From: Bolinopsis microptera
Lineage: Eukaryota > Ctenophora > Tentaculata > Lobata > Bolinopsidae
DNA length: 64,000 bases
Direction: 5' to 3'
NCBI RefSeq assembly: GCF_026151205.1
Contig: NC_087077.1
Location: 5,542,483 to 5,606,482, forward strand
Shown one piece after another: positions 56,876 through 64,000 of this stretch (positions are counted from its first letter, which is position 1; each line of letters starts with the position of its first letter). The notes beneath the pieces are model-generated. The model was not told the DNA's origin, made no database searches, and saw nothing but the letters and a program-made list of their open reading frames with translations. A program made the position numbers and the translations under genes.

Positions 56876-57184
56876 TTATATAAATTTCGCTGTCGTTTCA
56901 ACTACATTTTCAAGCTTTATTATCAAGACAGATCTGAGGTGAATAAGTGCAGCGGCTTCAACAACAGTAAATAGATTACCTGATAGTGCATCTCCTTGAA
57001 ATGCTCCAGTTGTGCTTCGGAACTCAATTGATACAGTATTATTGACTTTTACTTTCAACACTGTGTTTGATAGTAGGAGCCGTACCATCCTAATTTCATC
57101 ACTAGTACAGCCAGCATCTTCAAGAACATTGAGTACTGTTTCTCTGCTGATGGTGTCAAAGGCACTTGACATGTCTATACTCAT
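56876..57184 (-). pseudogene. LINE RT fragment, inverted half
   Basis: Reads IDMSSAFDTISRETVLNVLE (RT motif with catalytic Asp), then LLLSNTVLKVKVN and TTGAFQGDALSGNLFTV (the G-x-x-QGxxLS motif), ending LRSVL. This is the RT region directly before the YxDD motif, which lies on the opposite strand in the adjoining half. Confidence 0.88.
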
Positions 57185-58091
57185 TCTCAGATCTGTACTC
57201 TCCCAAGTATCATCAACACCTTACCCAGTGAATCATCCAATCCCTAATCCTCCTATCTCAGAAGAATTCATGCCACTCGAAACAGGATACTCTGATGATA
57301 TTGACTTTAATAACACTGAACTTGCTCCACTCAAAGAAATGCTTCCTATCGCTAAAGATATATTCCAGCAGTGGGACCTTCATATCAATTCTTCCAAGAC
57401 TGAATTTGTCCATTTTTATTTAGCAGATCCTAAACCCACTGTTAAACGCAAGGTGATTGTTGGAAAAGTGTATAGAGGTGATGAAGAGTGGCGCTCTAAC
57501 AAAACTTTAGGATCGTTGATGTGCACTGTTAAGGATATCAAGAATCGAATATTCCTTGGTGATGTTGCCTTTAGTAAATTTCAGAAAGTTTGGATGAAGA
57601 GCAAGATTTCAGTCCAAAGGAAGATCAAAATCTACGAGGCACAAGTAGTCTCTATTCTACTCTACAACTGCAACTCCTGGGCTGCACCACTAGCTTCGTT
57701 GAATGAACTTGATATTGCTCATCGCAAACACCTCCGAAGAATCCTCAACATCAGATGGCCTACTGGGGTTATTTCTAATGAGGCACTCTATGCTCGTTGT
57801 TATGTCACTCCCTTGTCTGTGAGAGTCTCTAAGTTTCGATGGAGAATGTTAGGACATATCTTAAGAGGACAGGAAGACTCACCAGCATACACCTCTATGT
57901 TATTTGCTATAAATTCTGATATTTTTATGGAAGGGAGACGGGGTAGACCATGTTTAAACTTATTAGATGTTATTAGAAAAGACTTGACTAGTAGAAATCT
58001 TGATATTAGACTTAAGAATTTGACTGATTTCGAAGACCTTAGATTTTTAGCTTTAGATAGGGAGGAGTGGAAGAAGTTAGAAGATGGTTGA
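57185..58091 (+). pseudogene. LINE RT C-terminal half and tail
   Basis: The frame 57185-58091 starts within LRSVLSQVSSTPYP and reaches the catalytic YSDDIDF, then HINSSKTEFVHF and LGSLMCTVKDIKNRI. Next come VWMKSKISVQRKIKIYEAQV, LRRILNIRWP, VSKFRWRMLGHIL, GRRGRPCLNLLD and DREEWKKLEDG. This is the complete downstream part of a LINE ORF2. The stop is at 58089-58091. No other damage is visible in this half. Confidence 0.88.
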
Positions 58092-58466
58092 TGTTTTTTG
58101 TTTTCTTTTTTATGCGTTTTGATATCTATAAGGTGCCTAGGATGCTCTTTTAAAGAGATATTTCGTACTTTGAAAGATTTACTACTACTACTATTATCAA
58201 GACACTTATTTTACTTTGGTGTATTCCAACAGTTATTCACCATGGATTTGTTTGTTATTAAATAGTTTTTCATAAATTTTTGGATTTAGATTAATTCGAT
58301 GTAATGGGTCCAAGTTACTGCGGACATAGTTCACTATGTGTTTACCGTGTTTGGGTGCCCATCATATTTTACAGATGGGGGCGATATTTTGAACGATTCT
58401 ATTTTATATTCATCTATTGCTGTACTCTGTAAAATTTGAAAAGCATTTAATAAAAATTAAAAAAAC
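58092..58466. other. LINE 3' UTR and flank
   Basis: Contains the tail repeat of the LINE above and AT-rich flank up to the SINE. Confidence 0.4.
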
Positions 58467-58777
58467 AGCCACATTGTTACACAAGTGCAACCAGCCAATT
58501 ACAGGAAGCCGAAGGATTTATTTGGCCAGTGACGGTTAAGGTAGTGTGTACCATACTTTCTTCGCCCGAGACTTTGCTGCAATGTGCAGCTCCTCATTTA
58601 ACCCTCACACCCGATTTCTCGAGTATTTGGCTGAGTAGACCGGGGGCTGCAAAGACCACTCAGGCTCCTTAGCTGAACATCAACAACGCTCACCCCACGA
58701 CCAGGCAGACAGTGGGATTCGAACCCGCAACCTAACGATTGTAAAGCTGGCATTCTAACCAACTGCGCTACCTGGCC
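58467..58777 (-). mobile_element. tRNA-derived SINE
   Basis: The first 79 bp on the minus strand (58777 to 58699) look like a tRNA: acceptor ends GGCCAGG and CCTGGTC pair, box A is TAGCGCAGTTGG and box B is GGTTCGAATCC, giving an internal Pol III promoter. A body of about 230 bp with no tRNA similarity follows, including GGGTGTGAGGGTTAAATGAG, and runs to an A/T-rich tail near 58440-58467. No clear target duplication was found. The attached body makes this a SINE rather than a functional tRNA gene. Confidence 0.85.
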
Positions 58778-59587
58778 GCTTCAAATGTCTACTTGGTTAT
58801 TATATTTTAATTTATACGATAACGGTTCAGTCAATTTATTTAATGCGCCTTAATTTAAAACTAATTGCAAACATAATATTATATGCTAATATACTATTAT
58901 ATACAATATTCTAATGGACCATACCTGGGCTTTTGTCATGTGCAACCTTGATGTGTTCTTATTTGTAAAATTAACAGGTTGAAACTTGGACTTTAATGAT
59001 CATTTTAGTTAAAACCAGAGCATTGATCAAATACTGCAATATGCACTCCATATCAAATCACGTGCTAATATCTGAAGTCAGCATGATATCATGTCCTTGT
59101 GTGCTAGCTGGATCGTTAATTCTCTAATACTGCTGTTCTCGTCTTGTTGGATATTAGAATTAAAATAGTAGTTTAAGTATATTATTTCACACTCACCATC
59201 AATGTTTAAGAGTTGTCATGACCATACAGTGCAAACTGTAAGAATAGTTGCAGTCAGAGATTTCAGTTCCCATGCACATTGCACATGGCTTTGAGCAGCA
59301 CAGATGTATTCCAATTCAACAGGAACATATCGCTACATTTCATTCCATGGTGTTAAGAGCATTTCATCCAATATTTGCAGAGTTTTGTCAGGAATGTCAT
59401 CAAAGGTGCAGCTGTGCATTATTTATAAGATGATTCACCTCAATGAAATTTGACTTTAATATTTTATCATGTTTGTTTTGTTGACTTTCAATTTCCCAAT
59501 GCAAAAGTAGAAAGTAGACCAAACAATTACTTAAGATTATCCTCAGAATGTTTATGTAAGTGCGCTTGTCAATTCAATGATCCGAAA
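58778..59587. other. Upstream of the NCK-like gene
   Basis: Likely holds promoter and 5' UTR of the SH3 adaptor. No specific motif can be assigned. Confidence 0.4.
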
Positions 59588-61007
59588 ATGGTAGAAGAAG
59601 TACTTGTATTAGCCAGGTTTGTTGTTTTTTGTTGATAAAACAAAGATTTGATTTCATACCCATAATACATAATATGCAACAACAACAATTTAAGTTACTC
59701 AACAATGTTGAAATCCCTAATTTGATTCAAAATGTCATTTTGTACCATTTCAATATTTTACAAACAATGTAACTTAAATCATAGATTATGACCATGCTAC
59801 AATTTTTAAGCGATAAAAACAATTTTTGTCCTGCAACTAGACTCTGGTTCAGCGCATAAATGGATCAGATATAAGTATAAATTCTTGACCATTCAACTTT
59901 ATTTTGTTTGCCTAAATCCATCCTTTTAACCAAAATATCACCAGGTTTTCCTACACTGCTAACCAAGACTCTGAACTAACGATACACAAGAATGACAGAT
60001 TGGTCGTATTAGATTCTTCTAGTTCTTGGTGGCGAGTCCGAAATGACAATCAGCTCTGTGGATATGTCCCATCCAATTATCTTGAGGTATTTCACTGTTT
60101 CAACATGTTTCGTCGTTATCACTGAAGTGAAATTTATATTACTATGTAACTTAAGTCTTAATGAGATTCACTGAATATTATTATTATTCAAATTTTGGCT
60201 TTAGTTAGGTTACCCCATTAAAAGAACAGGATTCTTATAGGAAGCATTATACAACACATCAATTTAAGTTACTTAACAAAAGCACCGTTTAATACAGCTA
60301 AATTAATGAATATTTATTTGTGTTGCAGATGAAAAAAAATCTGGTGGCTAACAACTGCATTTCGCTGTGGTTTTTATTTTTTGATAAACTATTATAAATT
60401 CAGAGAATAAAAGGAGAATCGTTTGTTGATAAGTTGTTCAAGAAGAAAAAGAAGAAAGCCAGCACAGCAGCACCCAAGCAGTCCACATCTGAAGCAGTTG
60501 CAGCTCCCCTCAACATCATGGCTACTGTCAAGTTCAAATTCGAAGCTACAAGAGATGATGAGCTTAGTCTTAATAAAGGTTTTGGAAGAACATTATTTGT
60601 TGTGCTTGGCAAATTAATGAATTACTTTTTTTCATAATCAAAGTGACTTCATCGTTTGTTGTAATCGTGAATAGAATGCTACATTCAGTTTCACAAAATA
60701 AACCTTATTTTAGCTGACAAATCTCCACTCAGGTGACAAGTTAATAGTTCTGGAAAAGAAGAAAGATGGATGGTGGAAGGGGGAGAAGGACGGACAAACA
60801 GGATACTTCCCCTCAAACTATGTGTCAGAAGGAGACCTCACTCCCAGCCCCACGACACCCTCGCATCCCACACCTCCCTCCTTCAGCATACCCCCTCCCA
60901 ACGCTCCGTACACCCAGCCGCCTACCCCCACGTATCCTCTCCCACCACCCCCTGTGCAGACAAACAGTAATAATGGCGTAAACGTGCAACAGCAACAGCA
61001 ACAACAG

Positions 61008-61075
<68 letters not shown>

Positions 61076-63796
61076 GCAGCAACAGCAACAGCAGCAGCAG
61101 CAGCAGCAGAGTGCGTTTGATCCAGATGATGTGAGTAAAAGTGAAATATTTCAAAAACCTCTTAAACATATGAACAACAAGCTGATGATCGATTTTTTAA
61201 TTTTTTATTTGAAAATTCAATTAATCATTATATATATAAATCAAGCGTTACATTTCAGCCATGCAAAATTACAATGACATATTTTGATATACTAATTGAT
61301 AAATGTTACTGCAATATAAGTTGCTTAATGTTTGGCTGGATGACAACTAACGAGAAAAATAAACTTGATTACATAATAATTCATTCGGCTGAACCAACAC
61401 ATTATATGCATAGCTAGAGCCACATTAACGTTTGGGCCGTCTACCAAATTTGAATGACAAACAAAAACAAGAAATCAAACATATCATAAATAATTATAAG
61501 GATTTTGTTCATTACAATTCCGTCACAACGAAAAAAGAAAAGGACAAGCAGATAGGAAATTTTACGGACAGAATTGTAACCAACAAAAACTCATTTCTGA
61601 GACTCATAACAACAAATATTAGTTCTGAGTAATCTTATGAATAAACATTGCTGGAACATTGTTTTTGGGTCGATTACCTTACTCGGGAATATTATAGCGG
61701 GTTAATTTATGACTGGGAAAATTAATGACCGGGAAAAATATGGCGGAATTTTCCAAAACCCACCAAGCATCAAAATGCATTACTATTAGTTTACCTTACT
61801 CGGGAATCTTATAGCGGGTTAATTTATGACTGGGAAAATTAATGACCGGGAAAAATATGGCGGAATTTTCCCAAACCCACCACTTTATCCCAGTCATAAT
61901 ATTCCCGAGTAAGGTATACACGATCAAGTTTAGTCCTTGCGTTAAACTGTTAAAGTTGTATTTATGTAAACAGTTTTTACAATTTATTGTTGTGTCTACT
62001 TGGAATGAAATCCTATTATATGGTACACCTCAATAGCTGTGTCGGTTACTCTTTCAACTGTCCTATCTATTGACCGATCATATCACGTATATATATATGT
62101 GCAATTATTGTAATATATGTATAACATTTCTCGCGAAACTTTGCTTTCATTAGTTGGAAAGTTGTTAGCTGTAAAATACTATTTATACATAAAAACCAAG
62201 CCATGAGACGTTTTAAAACAATAACTACCTTAATAATCATTTGCAAAAAGCAAATTTGGGCACCCAAAAAACGAAATACCTCTCTTTACGGTATCAAGTT
62301 CAAATACTTCTCTGACCCAAAATTCGAAATGGGATCACCAAATCTCAATGATCTAATACCAAGACCTTAGATCACCTCACCTGCCGGCCAAGATGAGACA
62401 AACGATAATATTTATTGTGTACTAATCCGTAAGTTAGTATTAAGTGTATAATGTACACATTTCAAACGACCAGCTGTGTGTAGCATATTATATAACACGG
62501 ACAGTAGGAAGTTAAATCTAACCACTTTTCTGAAATAAGTACAAATTGTAACGGCGTGTATTAATAAGATAGTTATTCTGGACACAGAACATCGTAAAAT
62601 TTCTTTACCACGTGACTGGATCTTAAGACACGTCATTGGTAGGCTCGTCTGATTGATGACTTCGTGTCTGACGTCATTCTCATAAGTTGACAACAGTGAC
62701 ACATGATAAGAAGCCACCCCTGAAGTTTTATGGTAATTCTGAGGAATTAGATTAGTAATTAATTCTGGTCCCTTAGTAAGATTGTGCCGCTTCGGAAATA
62801 GTTTTACGCAATTCATTTGGTATGGTGTGGATTGTGGAATGATACTTGGAGACTTTCGATTAAAAACAATTTCTTTGACGGCCTCCATTTGAGAAGCTCT
62901 GCCGAAAACATACGACTAAATAACAGTTGGAAGTTGGTATCACTGTAATTTAACCCGTTAAAACTTGTCTAACTTTACTAAAACTCCTCTCATTGATATC
63001 CAAACTTACTCTCTTTAATCACAATCAGTTCAACCCACATTTCCATAATATATATTACAACTTGGATCTACAGTTCCAGAAAATTCCAGCTAATATGCAG
63101 TATGCACATTGCACATATATGTGTAAGAAATATAATCCTAACATCTGAACATATGAAGTAAGGTGGAACTAGCTGCAATGTAGATATGTAGATATGCGCA
63201 CTCTTATCTACACTGACCAGTACTCGTCAGTACAATGTGTCATGTTCAATTATTATACCCATATTTACCATCTCTGCTGTTGGTGGTATCAGATCTTGAA
63301 ATACTTTGAGTTCAAGGCATATTAAATGTGATGTTTATTGCCAAACTCAAAGTGGCTTACTTGACATGTGACAGCACTGAAATTATCAGCCTGCTGCAGA
63401 ATATGGATACAAAATATACGGAATTTTCAAATATGTATCGATACAGTGCTGTGTAAAATTTGAATTTGTTATTTATTTGCACATATTATGTTTCGCCAAA
63501 TCTGTAAAGTGTGGTCTCTGATGTGATGTAATGTGTGGTTTGAAATATGATAAGGGTTATGACTAATGAGACAGAATAATGAGTACTTAATATGACGAGA
63601 TAATGACTTTATTTAAGAGATGACTTATTTAAGAGATATTAACATTTAATTTCCTCAGGAGTACGAATTTGTTTGCGGAGTTAGAGCCAAGGATAACTGC
63701 GAGGCTGTCTCACACAACGATCTCAGCTTCGTTAATGGAGAACTGATGGACATTGTTAAGAATCCCACCGACCAACCTAAATGGATCGCAAGAAAA
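59588..63796 (+). CDS. NCK-like SH3 adaptor protein (first five coding exons, partial)
   Basis: Links phosphotyrosine signals to actin regulators. Exons 59588-59616, 59945-60086, 60404-60578, 60733-61130 and 63659-63796 join in phase to 294 residues. SH3-1 (about 1-57): [37 protein letters not shown] and YLE, the NCK start. A basic linker ([11 protein letters not shown]) leads to SH3-2 (about 97-152): [35 protein letters not shown] Pro-rich linker is followed by 41 consecutive Gln (201-241, mixed CAA/CAG). SH3-3 starts at about 249 with [20 protein letters not shown] and is cut by a GTAGGT donor. The rest of SH3-3 and the expected SH2 domain lie beyond the window. NCK1 and NCK2 cannot be distinguished. 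Confidence 0.92.
60987..61109 (+). repeat. CAG/CAA repeat encoding 41 Gln
   Basis: Mixed CAA and CAG codons in exon 4 of the NCK-like gene. CAA interruptions should make it more stable than pure CAG. Confidence 0.95.
61677..61914. mobile_element. TA-flanked MITE with a partial duplicate
   Basis: A complete 121-bp copy lies at about 61794-61914, with inverted ends CCTTACTCGGGAAT and ATTCCCGAGTAAGG between TA dinucleotides. A second copy of its left part (61677 to about 61780) precedes it head to tail. The outermost ends match perfectly over 19 bp (CCTTACTCGGGAATATTAT). The left half also contains TTATGACTGGGA, the inverted partner of TCCCAGTCATAA near the right end. Consistent with Tc1/mariner-type non-autonomous elements. 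Confidence 0.85.
62412..62888 (-). CDS. Unassigned open frame antisense in an NCK intron
   Basis: A 158-codon frame from ATG at 62886-62888. I recognise no domain. The N-terminal two thirds are polar; a hydrophobic stretch ([13 protein letters not shown]) is near residue 103. It could be a chance frame, an unannotated antisense gene or a transposon remnant. Nothing in the flanks decides. Confidence 0.15.
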   Translation of the reverse strand: MEAVKEIVFNRKSPSIIPQSTPYQMNCVKLFPKRHNLTKGPELITNLIPQNYHKTSGVASYHVSLLSTYENDVRHEVINQTSLPMTCLKIQSRGKEILRCSVSRITILLIHAVTICTYFRKVVRFNFLLSVLYNMLHTAGRLKCVHYTLNTNLRISTQ

Positions 63797-64000
63797 GTAG
63801 GTGCAATTATTTTAGTGTGCATGGGGTGCGGCATTAATGCAACTTATTAATGATAACTTTTTAACTTTTTCCAAGTAGGTGATGATATCATGGAAATGAC
63901 AGGAAGATATATAATATATTCCCCCTTTAAATTATCCTGCGACATCATACCCCTGACTCAGAAATCATTCCAATTATTTCATTATGTTAAAAATTAATAA
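63797..64000. other. Start of intron 5 of the NCK-like gene
   Basis: Intronic sequence after the GTAGGT donor, running to the window edge. Confidence 0.7.

Larger units (their letters stand above)
56876..58091. mobile_element. 5'-truncated LINE with inverted 5' half (twin-priming structure)
   Basis: The minus-strand segment 56876-57184 encodes RT motifs that normally precede the segment now on the plus strand at 57185-58091. The two halves meet head to head near 57185, and both contain an LRSVL-encoding overlap. The 3' end is followed by a short UTR with an ACTACTACTACTATTAT repeat near 58180-58198, a typical LINE microsatellite tail. Confidence 0.85.
61131..63658. other. Intron 4 of the NCK-like gene
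   Basis: 2.5-kb intron with GTGAGT donor and TTTCCTCAG acceptor. It contains a TA-flanked MITE pair (61677-61914). An unassigned 158-codon minus-strand frame (62412-62888) starts [15 protein letters not shown] and has no family motif I recognise. Confidence 0.6.

Noticed and set aside
58699-58777. Functional tRNA gene on the minus strand
   Set aside because: The tRNA-like part continues into a 230-bp SINE body; a retroposed SINE fits better.
60825-61169. Minus-strand poly-Leu frame
   Set aside because: Shadow of the CAG repeat in the NCK exon.

Overview
The window is AT-rich eukaryotic DNA with spliced genes (GT-AG introns), almost certainly from an invertebrate animal. An NCK-type SH3 adaptor, an iRhom-class rhomboid, animal-type glycerate kinase and UBFD1 point to a metazoan. 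The species cannot be named from the sequence. There is no bacterial gene organisation and no CRISPR array.

Host genes, left to right. (1) A two-domain C-type lectin gene (minus, 5880-6917) and a frameshifted duplicate (2747-3797) lie in a diverged segmental duplication. (2) The first two coding exons of UBFD1 (minus, 8752-9479). (3) Glycerate kinase GLYCTK (minus, eight exons, 9846-15433, N-terminus unresolved). (4) A long gene-poor stretch, about 16.1-23.9 kb, holds a CRE-like 22-bp array and small repeats. (5) A two-exon MFS transporter, best match SLC18B1-like (plus, 23903-25479). (6) An eleven-exon iRhom-like rhomboid (minus, 29136-32639) that unexpectedly keeps the catalytic GxSG serine and the TM6 histidine. 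(7) The first five coding exons of an NCK-like SH3 adaptor (plus, 59588-63796), with 41 glutamines between SH3-2 and SH3-3, running off the right edge. Exon phases were checked for GLYCTK, UBFD1, the rhomboid, the transporter and NCK and are consistent.

Mobile DNA dominates 33-58 kb. A CR1/jockey-type LINE (about 34.9-49.6 kb) has an ORF1 that fuses an AlkB-like 2-oxoglutarate/Fe(II) oxygenase domain to an SGNH-esterase domain. Its ORF2 (PHD-like zinc finger plus endonuclease) starts at an ATGA stop/start overlap. The copy is dead: seven apparently identical 391-bp tandem units interrupt the endonuclease, the RT core is missing, a gag-protease-only LTR retrotransposon (41566-46633, TSD TGAAA) sits in the gap, and a 587-bp element interrupts the C-terminus. 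Next is a Penelope-like element (RT plus GIY-YIG, 51.5-55.7 kb) with a one-base frameshift and a clean TTAA-flanked DNA transposon in its RT. A degraded hammerhead-ribozyme-like motif lies on the opposite strand just upstream. A third LINE copy (56.9-58.1 kb) has the inverted-5'-half structure typical of twin priming. A tRNA-derived SINE, two hAT elements with 8-bp TSDs, TA-flanked MITEs, TTAA/poly-G elements, a Merlin/ISXO2-like transposase fragment and a perfect 53-bp hairpin complete the inventory.

The host genes look functionally unrelated (lectin, ubiquitin-like factor, metabolic kinase, transporter, membrane rhomboid, signalling adaptor), as usual for an animal chromosome. The most novel items are the AlkB-SGNH LINE ORF1, the iRhom-like protein with an intact catalytic dyad, the perfect hairpin at 28444-28559, and the 391-bp array.
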